DNA of 60,740 bases, taken from NCBI GenBank assembly GCA_030826885.1, contig JAUUDF010000016.1, positions 1 through 60,740 of the forward strand. The letters are read 5' to 3'. The stretch comes from Sulfurovum sp. GTDB lineage: Bacteria > Campylobacterota > Campylobacteria > Campylobacterales > Sulfurovaceae. A program made the position numbers and the translations under genes. Shown here one piece after another: positions 34,455-43,687 of this stretch. How positions within the stretch are numbered: the stretch's first letter is position 1; every line of letters begins with the position of its first letter. Below the pieces are notes generated by a model. That model made no database searches, was not told where the DNA came from, and worked only from the letters and a program-made list of their open reading frames with translations.

Positions 34455-35435
34455 CTATATAGTGCTTGTTTGCAGCAATTTGGCCGCTTCCTTCGCATGG
34501 TAGGTGATGATGATATCCGCTCCCGCACGCTTGAAGCCAAGCAGGGTTTCCATCATGACCCTGTCGTAGTCGATGACCCCTGCTTCGGCAGCCATTTTGA
34601 GCATGGAGTATTCTCCGCTGACATTGTAAACAGCGAGAGGGAGAGTGGTGTTTTCTCTGACATCACGTATGACATCCATATAGGCAAGGGCAGGTTTGAC
34701 CATGAGGATGTCCGCCCCTTCGAGTTCGTCCGCGACACTCTCTGCAATGGCTTCCCGACGGTTGGCGGGGTTCATTTGGTAGCTTCTTCTGTCGCCGAAG
34801 CTCGGTGCGCTTTCTGCAACATCACGGAAAGGGCCGTAGTAGGCAGAGGCGAACTTGGTAGAGTAGCTCATGACAGGCAGGTTGACAAACCCTGCATTGT
34901 CAAGCCCGTTTCGGATTGCCTGTATCATCCCGTCCATCATACCGCTTGGTGCGATCATGTCAACACCCGCTTTGGCATGCACGACTGCCTGTGCAGCAAG
35001 GTTGTCAAGGGTAATGTCATTGTCAACCGTTTCAAGTACAGGGTCAAGTACACCGCAATGTCCATGATCGGTATATTCGCAAAAACAGAGATCTGTCACA
35101 ACGAACATGTCAGGGTGTGCGGATTTGACAGCTTTGACTGTCTGGGCAATGATGCCGTATTCACACATTGCATCACTGCCGACAGAGTCTTTGACATCGG
35201 GAATACCGAAAAGAATGATGGATCTGATGCCGAGATCTTTGAGCGTGTCACACTCTTTGACAATCTCGTCGATGCTCATCTGATACACTCCCGGCATGGA
35301 GGCTACTTCATCCCTGATACCTTCACCGCTTCTGGCAAAGAGCGGATAGATAAAATCGTTGACACTCAAATGTGTCTCCTGTAAAAGGTCCCTGAGGACA
35401 GGATGGATTCTTTTTCTTCTAAATCGTGTAAACAT
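34455..35435 (-). CDS. hemB: Porphobilinogen synthase (delta-aminolevulinate dehydratase)
   Basis: 326 residues. The Schiff-base lysines lie in YSTKFASAYYGPFR and MVKPALAYMD, and the Zn-type metal site is TDLCFCEYTDHGHCG with three cysteines. HemB condenses two aminolevulinates to porphobilinogen in heme synthesis (compare hemN at 30.4 kb). It is divergent from ribA; the 90-bp gap contains an array of AATT-starting heptamers. Confidence 0.96.
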   Translation of the reverse strand: MFTRFRRKRIHPVLRDLLQETHLSVNDFIYPLFARSGEGIRDEVASMPGVYQMSIDEIVKECDTLKDLGIRSIILFGIPDVKDSVGSDAMCEYGIIAQTVKAVKSAHPDMFVVTDLCFCEYTDHGHCGVLDPVLETVDNDITLDNLAAQAVVHAKAGVDMIAPSGMMDGMIQAIRNGLDNAGFVNLPVMSYSTKFASAYYGPFRDVAESAPSFGDRRSYQMNPANRREAIAESVADELEGADILMVKPALAYMDVIRDVRENTTLPLAVYNVSGEYSMLKMAAEAGVIDYDRVMMETLLGFKRAGADIIITYHAKEAAKLLQTSTI

Positions 35436-35474
35436 AATAGGTGCCTTTGAGAAATATGGAATTTATTTTACACT

Positions 35475-35509
35475 AATTATGAATTGTTAATTATTAATTG
35501 CTAATTGTT
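35475..35509. repeat. Heptamer tandem array in hemB-ribA gap
   Basis: Five consecutive 7-nt units, each beginning AATT: AATTATG, AATTGTT, AATTATT, AATTGCT, AATTGTT. The 7-nt period matches that of the element ends at 2.5, 4.1 and 31.8 kb, but no inverted partner is present nearby. It sits immediately upstream of the ribA -10 box and could also tune that promoter. Confidence 0.5.
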
Positions 35510-35513
35510 TTTG

Positions 35514-35519
35514 TATAAT
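35514..35519 (+). promoter_or_regulatory. -10 box for a probably leaderless ribA mRNA
   Basis: TATAAT at 35514-35519 ends six bases before the ribA ATG at 35526, and the intervening CTTGTC offers no ribosome site. Transcription would begin at or next to the start codon. Confidence 0.5.
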
Positions 35520-35525
35520 CTTGTC

Positions 35526-36101
35526 ATGAAAAACATTGAGATCTCCGAAATCGCTACACTGCCGACAAAACACGGAACCTTTCAGATACAGGCTTTCAAA
35601 GATGAAACAGGCAAGGAACACCTTGCCATTTTTACGAAAAATCTGTCTGAACTGGATGCGCCTATCGTGCGAGTACATTCCGAATGTCTTACCGGTGATG
35701 CCATCGGATCGGTCAAGTGTGACTGCGGAGAGCAGCTGAATTTTGCACTCGAGCTGATCGCCAAAGAGGGCGGACTGGTGATCTATCACCGTCAGGAGGG
35801 GCGTAATATCGGACTGTTGAACAAGGTTAACGCCTATGCACTGCAGGATAAAGGGTACGACACTGTCGCAGCCAACCATCAGCTTGGGTTTCGTGCCGAT
35901 GAACGCACGTATGAGATTGTCGAGTTCATTTTGCATCACCTGAAGATAAACGCACTCAAACTCCTTACCAACAATCCCGCCAAGATCGAGTCACTTTCCG
36001 ATATAAAGATTGTTGAGCGTTTGCCTATCAAAATAACACCCAATCCACATAATGAAGCTTACCTTAAAACAAAAAAAGAGCAGATGGGGCATTTGCTTTA
36101 A
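35526..36101 (+). CDS. ribA: GTP cyclohydrolase II
   Basis: 191 residues, a stand-alone RibA. The zinc site is C-x10-C-x-C (SECLTGDAIGSVKCDCGEQL), followed by IYHRQEGRNIGLLNK, the substrate-binding and catalytic segment. It opens GTP to the first riboflavin intermediate. I start at ATG 35526 because the family begins close to TLPTKHG and a TATAAT box lies six bases upstream; earlier in-frame codons would precede the likely transcription start. rsmG follows after 44 nt. Confidence 0.94.
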   Translation: MKNIEISEIATLPTKHGTFQIQAFKDETGKEHLAIFTKNLSELDAPIVRVHSECLTGDAIGSVKCDCGEQLNFALELIAKEGGLVIYHRQEGRNIGLLNKVNAYALQDKGYDTVAANHQLGFRADERTYEIVEFILHHLKINALKLLTNNPAKIESLSDIKIVERLPIKITPNPHNEAYLKTKKEQMGHLL

Positions 36102-36145
36102 AAAAAGATAGGTTTTCTGTATAGAATGAAGGAAGAAGATACATC

Positions 36146-36736
36146 GTGAACCTGAATGAGAAACTACAGCAAGAAAAAATTATTTTAGAGGATAACATTA
36201 TCGGTAAACTTGAAGATTTTGCCGTACTTTTGCATGAATGGAACCAGGTGCATAACCTTACAGGGGCAAGGTCAGTAGCGGCGATCTACGACAACATTGT
36301 CGATTCACTTTACCCTTTAACATTTATTGAAACACCCCATACGCTGCTTGATGTTGGCACAGGTGCCGGATTTCCAGGACTTGTATTGGCCATAGCGCTA
36401 CCCAAGACGGAAGTAGTGCTTGCCGAGCCATTGAAAAAAAGGGTGGCATTCTTGAAGTATGCCTGTATTGACATCGGTATTGAGAATGTAAAGGTTGAAG
36501 CAAAACGGGTGGAGCATATTGAGCATGCCCCGTTCGATCTTATCAGTTCTCGGGCTGTGACAAATACTGAACTGCTCCTTCGTCTGACCGGCTCACTTGC
36601 CAAGAGTCATACCCGCTATCTCTTTTACAAAGGAAGCAGGGTTTTTGAGGAGATCGGTGCGTTGCAACATCAGTTAGAATATGATATAGTACAAAAGAAC
36701 CAGAGGAACTACCTCTATATAAGGAAGCACGCATGA
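36146..36736 (+). CDS. rsmG: 16S rRNA (guanine527-N7)-methyltransferase
   Basis: 196 residues. The [11 protein letters not shown] segment and SAM motif [20 protein letters not shown] identify RsmG (GidB), which methylates G527 in the 16S rRNA decoding region; loss gives low-level streptomycin resistance in other bacteria. [10 protein letters not shown] is a further family motif. Start is GTG 36146 with GGAAGAAG upstream. Its TGA overlaps the next ATG (ATGA). Confidence 0.94.
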   Translation: MNLNEKLQQEKIILEDNIIGKLEDFAVLLHEWNQVHNLTGARSVAAIYDNIVDSLYPLTFIETPHTLLDVGTGAGFPGLVLAIALPKTEVVLAEPLKKRVAFLKYACIDIGIENVKVEAKRVEHIEHAPFDLISSRAVTNTELLLRLTGSLAKSHTRYLFYKGSRVFEEIGALQHQLEYDIVQKNQRNYLYIRKHA

Positions 36737-36948
36737 TTCTCAAGCTTATTGTCTTTGCGGCTGTCGCTCTTTTTGTCTACAAACTGTTTGGCGGACAGCT
36801 GCCCTCTATCGGTAAAAAGTCACCTGTGCGTCAAGACAAAAAATCCGATAGTGATACATTGGTAGAGTGTAGCAAATGCGGAACCTATGTAAGTGTGGAA
36901 GAGGCGACACTCATCCACGGAAAATACTATTGTGACGAATGTGCATAA
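36733..36948 (+). CDS. PP0621-type small zinc-ribbon membrane protein
   Basis: 71 residues: an N-terminal membrane helix ([17 protein letters not shown]), a polar linker, and a C-terminal C4 zinc ribbon with CSKCG and CDEC. This layout matches the PP0621 family of small proteins; no function is established. It is translationally coupled to rsmG by a 4-nt overlap, and the next gene starts 14 nt after it. Confidence 0.75.
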   Translation: MILKLIVFAAVALFVYKLFGGQLPSIGKKSPVRQDKKSDSDTLVECSKCGTYVSVEEATLIHGKYYCDECA

Positions 36949-36961
36949 AAAAGGATAACAG

Positions 36962-37342
36962 ATGATACTGATTGGACATCCATGGATCAAAAGTCCTGCA
37001 TTTTGCAGAGTATTTACACGTGAAGATATTCAAAAGAGCCAACCTGAGCAGGTTGTATTGCTTGAACCGCTTGTTGATTCGCATACATTGGCAAACTATT
37101 GCCAGGATAATGGCATATCCTACGCAGTGGTGGTCAATACACTTGATGATGCCATTTATGCCAATGCACTGGGAGCCGAGTATATGATCTGCGATGAAGA
37201 TACGGCGCTGATGGTGCAGCCGGTGGCGGAACAGTATCTTTTTGATACAAAGGTGCTGGTGCTTATTCACAGTGAAAAGGAGATAAGCAAGATTGCACGC
37301 GGCGGGATTGACGGGGTGATATTCGCAGGGGCGATCAGTTAA
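36962..37342 (+). CDS. Conserved-looking protein of unknown function
   Basis: 126 residues, no signal peptide or membrane helix. Repeated hydrophobic strands alternating with helices (VVLLEPLVDS, ISYAVVVNTLDDAIYANALGAEYMIC, KVLVLIHS, GIDGVIFAG) suggest a small alpha/beta, Rossmann-like or TIM-barrel-fragment fold. I do not recognise a catalytic motif. It lies in the rsmG-rhomboid cluster with short gaps, so it is probably co-expressed. Confidence 0.7.
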   Translation: MILIGHPWIKSPAFCRVFTREDIQKSQPEQVVLLEPLVDSHTLANYCQDNGISYAVVVNTLDDAIYANALGAEYMICDEDTALMVQPVAEQYLFDTKVLVLIHSEKEISKIARGGIDGVIFAGAIS

Positions 37343-37348
37343 CGTCAG

Positions 37349-38032
37349 ATGCAGGAGATACGTCGCTATCCGCTTACCTTTTTCATCATAATACTAAACA
37401 CCCTCATGTATGGCGTGAGTATACTTTACAGCGGCAGCATCGTCGATATCGATCTGCATGCACTTGTCGATCTTGGCGCGCTTTACGGTCCGCTTGTCGT
37501 ACTCAAGGGAGAGTGGTGGCGGCTTTTTGCTGCCATGTTTCTGCATGGCGGTATGACACACATTCTGATGAATATGTTCTCACTCTATCTTATTGGTCGT
37601 GGGATGGAGGTCTACTTTTCCAAAAGTGCATATGTGGCTGTCTATCTTTTCTCAGGTCTGTTAGGCGGTGTTGCATCGCTCTATATGCATCCATTGAGTG
37701 TCGGTATTGGTGCATCGGGAGCGATTTTCGGTGTATTCGGTGCGCTTGCCGGGTTCTTTCTTGCGCATCGTAAAATGCTCGCTTCGGCTCAGGCACAGGC
37801 TATCTTTAAAGATTTTGCCATTATTATCGGGCTGAATCTTGTGCTGGGACTCTCCATCGCCTCTATCGACATGAGTGCGCATATTGCAGGGCTTGTGGTC
37901 GGTCTGGCAGGAGGTTTTGCCATTGCCCGGTCCCCAAAGGCAGTCTGGCTTTTTTCGGTAGTGTCACTGCTGCTTCTTGGGATGGCCCTGCAATGGTATC
38001 TTCCAGAGCACTATGTTCAGGTTCTTTCTTAG
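37349..38032 (+). CDS. Rhomboid-family intramembrane serine protease
   Basis: 227 residues with six membrane helices. The catalytic Ser is in GASGAIFGVFGAL (about residue 117) and the His in MSAHIAGLVVG; the loop-1 WWRLFAAMFLHGGMTHILMN motif with HxxxN is also typical. Rhomboids cleave membrane proteins within helices. Substrate unknown. The next gene, a lipoprotein, begins 20 nt inside its 3' end. Confidence 0.92.
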   Translation: MQEIRRYPLTFFIIILNTLMYGVSILYSGSIVDIDLHALVDLGALYGPLVVLKGEWWRLFAAMFLHGGMTHILMNMFSLYLIGRGMEVYFSKSAYVAVYLFSGLLGGVASLYMHPLSVGIGASGAIFGVFGALAGFFLAHRKMLASAQAQAIFKDFAIIIGLNLVLGLSIASIDMSAHIAGLVVGLAGGFAIARSPKAVWLFSVVSLLLLGMALQWYLPEHYVQVLS

Positions 38033-38534
38033 CATAGTGTTTCTGCTGGTACTGGGTGGATGTCAGAGCCCACCCATGCAGGTACCGCAGACGACGCGAA
38101 CGCAGATCATACAGGCACTTGAATCGCTCGATGGCAATGTTCCCGAAGAAGAAACGGTGCGTCTTGCCAATGATATCGTAAGCCGTACAGAGATACTCAA
38201 CCGGGAGTTTGAGCGCACGAGTGATCCGAAAGTACATAATTTTCTTGTCAAGATAGGGGTAAAACGGAAAGGACTCTGCTACCACTACAGTGACGGACTC
38301 TATCTTTATCTTGGGGGGCGATATTATCCGCACTACGATTTTCATCTTGTCGGCGCACACATCGGATCCTACTGGCGTGAACACAATGCGATGGCAGTGA
38401 CACTGAAAGGCCATCAGCCTCTCGATGGCATTGTCATTGACGCATGGCGAAAAAGCGGGGATATTTTTGTTTCAAAAATAACCGATGACAAGGCATACAA
38501 CTGGGTACACAGAACAGACAGGGGATGTCCTTAA
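38013..38534 (+). CDS. Lipoprotein of unknown function
   Basis: 173 residues. The N-terminus FRFFLSIVFLLVLGGCQSP is a clear lipoprotein signal with lipobox LGGC; Lgt (22.6 kb) would modify the Cys. The body is soluble with LVKIGVKRKGLCYHYSDGLYLYL and many aromatics; I do not recognise the family. I begin at ATG 38013 since this places the signal at the N-terminus; an in-frame ATG 36 bases upstream would spoil it. The end overlaps the converging pabB gene by 4 nt. Confidence 0.78.
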   Translation: MFRFFLSIVFLLVLGGCQSPPMQVPQTTRTQIIQALESLDGNVPEEETVRLANDIVSRTEILNREFERTSDPKVHNFLVKIGVKRKGLCYHYSDGLYLYLGGRYYPHYDFHLVGAHIGSYWREHNAMAVTLKGHQPLDGIVIDAWRKSGDIFVSKITDDKAYNWVHRTDRGCP

Positions 38535-39499
38535 AACGGAAGATAGATTTTGTCGATAAGCTCTTCATATTCGCTTTTGGCATCGCTGTCGATGGTAATG
38601 CCCCCGCCGCTTTTGTAATACAGTTGCCCCGCTTTCTGTTCGATGAAGCGGATCATAACAGCAGAGCGCAGGGATTTTCCGTCAAAAATGCCAAATACCC
38701 CCGTATAGAATTCCCGGTCAAAATCTTCGATACGCTCGATAATCTCCACTGTACTTTTTTTGGGAGTGCCGGTGATGGAGCCTGCCGGCAGGATTTGGGA
38801 GAAAAGTGTACCGATATTGCTACGCCAGTCGGAAGGAAGTGTGGCGGTGATCTTGGAGCTTACCTGGAGCAGTTCTTTGGAGCCGGCTTTGATTTTCTCG
38901 ACATAACGGAACTTCTCTACGTTGACGTTTGAACCAATAATACCCATATCGTTACGCATCAGATCGACAATCATCACATGTTCCGCCATCTCTTTTTTAT
39001 CTGCAAGGATGTTGGCTTTGGCATTGGGGATGTTGGCATCGATCGTGCCCTTCATGGGAAAGGTAGCAATGGTGTTACCCTCTATCTCTACAAAACGCTC
39101 TGGTGAGAAGCAGATGAACTGGTCTTTAAAGTAGAGTTTGAATTTGGCTCTGGCATAGGAGAATATTTCTTTGAGTGAGTAGTTGGTCTCAATAGGGGTT
39201 TTAAATGTCAGGTTAAGCAGATAGGTGTTGCCAGAACGTATCTCTTCGAGGACGGTATCAAGCGCTTTTTTGTAGTGCATGAAATCGACAGGGTATTTGG
39301 AAAAGTGTAATGGCTTTTTTCTCTTTTGAACAGGGTAGTTGCGCCAATCTTCCAGTTTGTAATAGATGTCATCCTCAAGCTTGTCAAGGGGCTGTGCAAA
39401 AATGCTGTTTTGGTCATAGGAGATGATGAAGAGGAAAGGGGTACGAGACTGCCCCAAGGCATTTATCCGGTCGAGCCCTTCCTTCTTTTTTAGCCACAT
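38531..39499 (-). CDS. pabB: Aminodeoxychorismate synthase component I
   Basis: 322 residues of the chorismate-binding family. The conserved block is complete: FICFSPERFVEIEG, FPMKGTIDA, KEMAEHVMIVDLMRND, ILPAGSITGTPK and GVFGIFDG. The short length and the PMKGT motif favour para-aminobenzoate synthase over anthranilate synthase. It makes aminodeoxychorismate for folate; no C-terminal lyase (PabC) fusion is present. The ATG lies one base after the pyrB stop (TGAAATG), so the two are coupled. Confidence 0.9.
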   Translation of the reverse strand: MWLKKKEGLDRINALGQSRTPFLFIISYDQNSIFAQPLDKLEDDIYYKLEDWRNYPVQKRKKPLHFSKYPVDFMHYKKALDTVLEEIRSGNTYLLNLTFKTPIETNYSLKEIFSYARAKFKLYFKDQFICFSPERFVEIEGNTIATFPMKGTIDANIPNAKANILADKKEMAEHVMIVDLMRNDMGIIGSNVNVEKFRYVEKIKAGSKELLQVSSKITATLPSDWRSNIGTLFSQILPAGSITGTPKKSTVEIIERIEDFDREFYTGVFGIFDGKSLRSAVMIRFIEQKAGQLYYKSGGGITIDSDAKSEYEELIDKIYLPF

Positions 39500-39500
39500 T

Positions 39501-40382
39501 TCAGGAGTCGAGCAATAACAGTTTTAGTACTGCCATGCGCATAAAGACGCCGTTTTGAACCTGTGTCAGTACCTTGCAGCGTGGATCCTCCAGCATCTCG
39601 TCACTGATGTCGATATTGCGCATGACAGGTCCGGGGTGAAGAATGAGGGTGTTGCGATTGCCCAGACGCTCTTTGGTGATGCAGTAGTGTTTGGCATACT
39701 CTGCGTAGTCGTCGAAGATCGGTTTGGTATGGCGTTCGAGCTGGGCACGCAGACTCATGATGATGTCGGCTTTGTCGAGTACCTCTTCAAGATGCTGATA
39801 TTTGGGAAGTTCACTCTCCTGCGGCATAAACGGCTCCGGGGCGACGAGAAGAATGTGCATCCCCATACGCCGAAAGAGACGGATGCCGGAACTGGCAACA
39901 CGTGAATTGGCAATATCTCCCACAATGGCAATGGTTTTTCCCTTGATGTCGCCCTGGAAGTGTTCATGGATGGTAAAGAGATCGAGCAGCGCCTGTGTCG
40001 GGTGTGCATAGTTACCTGCACCTGCATTGATGACCGGTGTCATCTGCATATCTGCCAGTATGCCGGGCGCAGTGTTCTCTTTGTGGCGTATGATCACACC
40101 GTCAGGTTCCATGGCACAGAGATTGGCAAAGGTGTCTTCGAGACTTTCGCCTTTTTTTGTGGAAGAGCGGCTCGGGTCAAGGTGTACTACAGCCGCGCCG
40201 AGCCGCTTTGCCGCTACCTCAAAAGAACTTCGCGTACGAGTGGAGGGCTCAAAAAAGAGTGTAATGAAGAGTTTGTCGTGAAGCAGTTGCGGCGGACGCT
40301 GTTTTTTGAAGGCGGATGCATCGCCGAGTAACTGGGAAATCTGTTTGTCTGTAAGATCATTGGTATCTATGAGATGCTGCAT
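39501..40382 (-). CDS. pyrB: Aspartate carbamoyltransferase catalytic chain
   Basis: 293 residues. STRTRSSFEVAAKRLGA binds carbamoyl phosphate; GNYAHPTQALLDL and ILHPGPVMRN are the ATCase-specific motifs, separating it from ArgF at 32 kb. It catalyses the first committed step of pyrimidine synthesis. AAGGA precedes the ATG and a TATAAT box lies at 40420-40415. No pyrI is adjacent. Confidence 0.95.
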   Translation of the reverse strand: MQHLIDTNDLTDKQISQLLGDASAFKKQRPPQLLHDKLFITLFFEPSTRTRSSFEVAAKRLGAAVVHLDPSRSSTKKGESLEDTFANLCAMEPDGVIIRHKENTAPGILADMQMTPVINAGAGNYAHPTQALLDLFTIHEHFQGDIKGKTIAIVGDIANSRVASSGIRLFRRMGMHILLVAPEPFMPQESELPKYQHLEEVLDKADIIMSLRAQLERHTKPIFDDYAEYAKHYCITKERLGNRNTLILHPGPVMRNIDISDEMLEDPRCKVLTQVQNGVFMRMAVLKLLLLDS

Positions 40383-40414
40383 GGCGGTCCTTGGCAGTGA
40401 TGGTATGAATTGTG

Positions 40415-40420
40415 ATTATA
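40415..40420 (-). promoter_or_regulatory. -10 box of pyrB
   Basis: TATAAT on the minus strand at 40420-40415, 33 nt before the pyrB ATG, leaves a leader of about 25 nt with a ribosome site. No -35 box is clear. Confidence 0.5.
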
Positions 40421-40453
40421 ACAAAGAGGGGGTAATAAGCGAATGAAAGCGTG

Positions 40454-41092
40454 TTAGGCAAAAAGTGTTTTGCTAAAAGCTTCCAATCCTTTTTCTGTAT
40501 CCCACCAATGGGGGAATACCGTATCATAGTAAGGTTTTGTTACGGCAGAAAATGATTCTTTGTCTTCATAAAGGTTGACACACCAGTCAAATGAAATGTC
40601 AAAACTGCGCAGTGCCATCATGGAGAGCAGTGTGTCATTGATGCATCCCAAACGGCTCGGTGTAACAAGCAGTGCGGAGGCACCAAGCTCCTTGATGAGA
40701 TGAATCATCAGGTAACTTTGGGTGATGGGTACCATCAGCCCACCGGCACCTTCGACAAGCAGAATGTCACATTTTTTAAGCAGGTTGTCATGGATGTCAA
40801 CAATATATTGCAGATCGATTATTCCTTTGGTGTCTGCACAGTAGGGTGCTGCAGGGAGAGGAAAGGTATAGGCGGTAATATCATTGGTTGTCAGTGACGC
40901 AAAATCAGGGTTGACATCCTGAACAGCCTCAAGCAGCAACGAAGCATCGGCCGGAGAGCCTTTTACCCCTGTTTCGACAGGTTTGTAAACTCCTACGCGC
41001 AATCCCTGTTTTGCAAGTGTATCGATGAGTTTGAGTGTGGTGTGCGTTTTTCCTACATTCGTACCGGTCGCTGTAATGAAAAGACTCTTCAT
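40454..41092 (-). CDS. bioD: Dethiobiotin synthetase
   Basis: 212 residues. The P-loop is ATGTNVGKTHTT near residues 8-19, with KPVETG and VEGAGGLMVPI further on, all typical of BioD. It closes the ureido ring of dethiobiotin with ATP and CO2 in biotin synthesis. ATG 41092 follows GAGGAAG. It is divergent from clpS; no other bio genes are near. Confidence 0.93.
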   Translation of the reverse strand: MKSLFITATGTNVGKTHTTLKLIDTLAKQGLRVGVYKPVETGVKGSPADASLLLEAVQDVNPDFASLTTNDITAYTFPLPAAPYCADTKGIIDLQYIVDIHDNLLKKCDILLVEGAGGLMVPITQSYLMIHLIKELGASALLVTPSRLGCINDTLLSMMALRSFDISFDWCVNLYEDKESFSAVTKPYYDTVFPHWWDTEKGLEAFSKTLFA

Positions 41093-41151
41093 TGCTTCCT
41101 CATTTGCTTTTAATTTATGTAATATATGTATACTATGAGTGATTATGAGAT

Positions 41152-41157
41152 TATAAT
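41152..41157 (+). promoter_or_regulatory. -10 box of the clpS-clpA-aat-tal operon
   Basis: TATAAT at 41152-41157 is 22 nt upstream of the clpS ATG. The next four genes are closely spaced or overlapping with no terminator between them, so this is the likely start of the operon. Confidence 0.55.
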
Positions 41158-41179
41158 GCAAAAGGAATAGTAACATAAG

Positions 41180-41479
41180 ATGCCAAAGTTTGAAGAAGAG
41201 TTGGAGTTTGCCCTGGAACTACAGGAGCCGCAGATGTTCAGGGTACTGCTACACAATGATGATTATACCAGTATGGACTTTGTCGTCGAGGTACTGATGG
41301 GTATTTTTCATAAAAGTCAGCCTCAGGCAGAGCAGATCATGTTGCAAATACATGAAAAGGGCAAAGCGATTGTAGGGGTCTATACCTATGAAATTGCCCA
41401 GATGAAAGTAGAACAGGTGCGTCAGCGTGCCAAACAGAACCAGTTTCCACTGTTGGCGACAATGGAAGAGGATGCGTAG
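41180..41479 (+). CDS. clpS: ATP-dependent Clp protease adaptor
   Basis: 99 residues. The core RVLLHNDDYTSMDFVVEVL contains the N-degron pocket residues (Asn-Asp-Asp), and the C-terminal AxxKVEQVR-like helix (YEIAQMKVEQVRQRAK) completes the fold. ClpS delivers substrates with bulky N-terminal residues (Leu, Phe, Trp, Tyr) to ClpA. It lies 15 nt before clpA. Confidence 0.95.
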   Translation: MPKFEEELEFALELQEPQMFRVLLHNDDYTSMDFVVEVLMGIFHKSQPQAEQIMLQIHEKGKAIVGVYTYEIAQMKVEQVRQRAKQNQFPLLATMEEDA

Positions 41480-41494
41480 TAGAAGGATGAACCA

Positions 41495-43687
41495 ATGATA
41501 AGTATTGCACTTAATGATGTATTTAAAGAGGCGGTCAGTTATGCCAAAGAGAACAGACACGAGTATCTGACTGTAGAGCATGTATTTCTGTCCATCGTCC
41601 GTTCGCAGGAAGGGCGGGAGATACTCGGTACACTCGGAGCGGATATCAAGAGTCTTGAAAAAGGGATCGCTGAACATATCCACAAAACGATCCCGACACT
41701 CAAAGAGGCGGTCGAACCGTTTGAGACCGTTGCCCTTTCACGTGCCATTAACGATATGATGACACATATTCACTCCTCCGGCCGTACGGAAGCCAAAATC
41801 GGAGATATGCTCGCGTCTATCTTTATGCAGGAGCACTCGTATGCGGTCTATCTGATGAAAAAAGAGGGAATAGAGCGTGTGGATATTTTGGAGGTGATTT
41901 CGCACCATACACCACAGCAGCAAGGCGAAGCGGGGCAGCAGAGCCAGGAAGAGACCCTGCTTGACCAGTTTACTGTGGAGTTGACACAGCTGGCGCAAAG
42001 CGGCAAGATAGACCCCGTCATAGGACGGGTAGATGAGATCGACCGTGTGATGCAGACACTCTGCCGCCGTAAAAAGAACAACCCGCTGCTCGTAGGCGAA
42101 CCGGGGGTCGGGAAAACCGCTATTGCAGAGGGGCTTGCACTTAAGATTGCACAAGAAGAAGTACCCGATATTCTCAAAGATGCCAAAGTCTATGCGCTCG
42201 ATATGGGTGCTTTGGTTGCAGGGACAAAGTACCGGGGCGATTTTGAAAAGAGGCTTAAGGGGATCATTAAAGAACTCAAACAGATCGATGATGCGATTTT
42301 ATTCATTGACGAGATCCACACGATGGTTGGCGCAGGGGCAACCAGCGGAAGCAGTATGGATGCAAGCAACCTGCTCAAACCCGCGCTTGCAAGAGGAGAG
42401 CTCAAGTGTATCGGTGCGACGACCTATCAGGAGTTTAGAAACTTCTTTGACAAGGATAAGGCACTCAGTCGCCGATTTGCAAAAATAGATGTTGAAGAGC
42501 CGAGCATCGAGGATACCTTTATCATCCTCAAAGGAGTGCAGCACAAGTATGAGAATTTTCACAAGATTATCTTCAGTGATGAGGCGTTGCAGTCTGCCAT
42601 TGATCTGAGTGTAAAATATCTGCATGACAGATTCCTTCCGGACAAGGCAATGGATATTGTTGATGAGGTCGGTGCACACTTCATGCTCAGAGGCAAAGAG
42701 AGAGTCACCGTTACACCCAAAGATATTGAAGAGAGCGTTGCAAAGATGATGAAGCTGCCTTCAACCGTCATCGGTACCGATGATACGAAGAAGCTCAAAA
42801 GCCTCGAAAAGCGCCTGCAGAAGCATATTATCGGTCAGGATGAGGCCATAGGTGTACTGGCAACGGCAATCAAACGCTCCTATGCAGGGCTCAATGGTGA
42901 GAACAGACCCATTGGCTCTTTTCTGTTCGTTGGCCCTACGGGAGTCGGGAAAACGGCACTGGCGACTCAGCTTGCCGAAACGATGCATGTACATTTTGAA
43001 CGGCTCGATATGAGTGAGTATATGGAACCGCATACCGTCAGCCGTCTGGTAGGTGCACCTCCGGGATATGTCGGATACGATCAGGGCGGATTGTTGACGG
43101 AGATGATCAAAAAACATCCGCATACGGTACTGCTGCTCGATGAGATCGAAAAGGCACATCCGGACATTATGAATATTCTGCTGCAGATCATGGACGGGGC
43201 TAAACTCACAGACAACAACGGTGTGGTGACGGATTTTAAAAATGTCATTCTCATCATGACTTCCAACCTGGGTACAAAAGAGCCTAACGTCATGGGATTT
43301 AACAAAGATACGTCCATGAAAACGGACAAGGCGATCAATGCCTTTTTCTCACCGGAGTTTCGAAACCGTTTAAGTGCCATTGTAGAGTTCAATGCGCTTG
43401 ATCTTGATGTGCTGGTGCAGATTGTCGATACGGAACTCGAAAAGCTCAACCGCCTGCTTGAGTCGAAGGATGTGAAAGTCAAGGTAGGCAAGAAAGCAAA
43501 AATCTATCTTGCCGAGTCAGGCTATGACGAACGCTACGGGGCGCGCCACATTGCCCGCGTGATCGATGAGAAGATCAAAGAGGCGTTGACGGATGAGATA
43601 CTTTTTGGCAGTCTCAAAAATGGCGGTATGGTCAAAGTCGGACTCAAAGAGGGAGCGTTGACATTCGATTTTAAAGGGAACGCATAG
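41495..43687 (+). CDS. clpA: ATP-dependent Clp protease ATP-binding subunit
   Basis: 730 residues, the two-ring Hsp100 unfoldase. It has an N-terminal double repeat (1-150), AAA-1 with [10 protein letters not shown] near residue 201, and AAA-2 with [10 protein letters not shown] near 479. The ClpP-binding loop region and lack of a long middle coiled coil indicate ClpA rather than ClpB. It works with ClpS, and with ClpP (not in the window). The stop overlaps the GTG of aat (TAGTG). Confidence 0.95.
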   Translation: MISIALNDVFKEAVSYAKENRHEYLTVEHVFLSIVRSQEGREILGTLGADIKSLEKGIAEHIHKTIPTLKEAVEPFETVALSRAINDMMTHIHSSGRTEAKIGDMLASIFMQEHSYAVYLMKKEGIERVDILEVISHHTPQQQGEAGQQSQEETLLDQFTVELTQLAQSGKIDPVIGRVDEIDRVMQTLCRRKKNNPLLVGEPGVGKTAIAEGLALKIAQEEVPDILKDAKVYALDMGALVAGTKYRGDFEKRLKGIIKELKQIDDAILFIDEIHTMVGAGATSGSSMDASNLLKPALARGELKCIGATTYQEFRNFFDKDKALSRRFAKIDVEEPSIEDTFIILKGVQHKYENFHKIIFSDEALQSAIDLSVKYLHDRFLPDKAMDIVDEVGAHFMLRGKERVTVTPKDIEESVAKMMKLPSTVIGTDDTKKLKSLEKRLQKHIIGQDEAIGVLATAIKRSYAGLNGENRPIGSFLFVGPTGVGKTALATQLAETMHVHFERLDMSEYMEPHTVSRLVGAPPGYVGYDQGGLLTEMIKKHPHTVLLLDEIEKAHPDIMNILLQIMDGAKLTDNNGVVTDFKNVILIMTSNLGTKEPNVMGFNKDTSMKTDKAINAFFSPEFRNRLSAIVEFNALDLDVLVQIVDTELEKLNRLLESKDVKVKVGKKAKIYLAESGYDERYGARHIARVIDEKIKEALTDEILFGSLKNGGMVKVGLKEGALTFDFKGNA

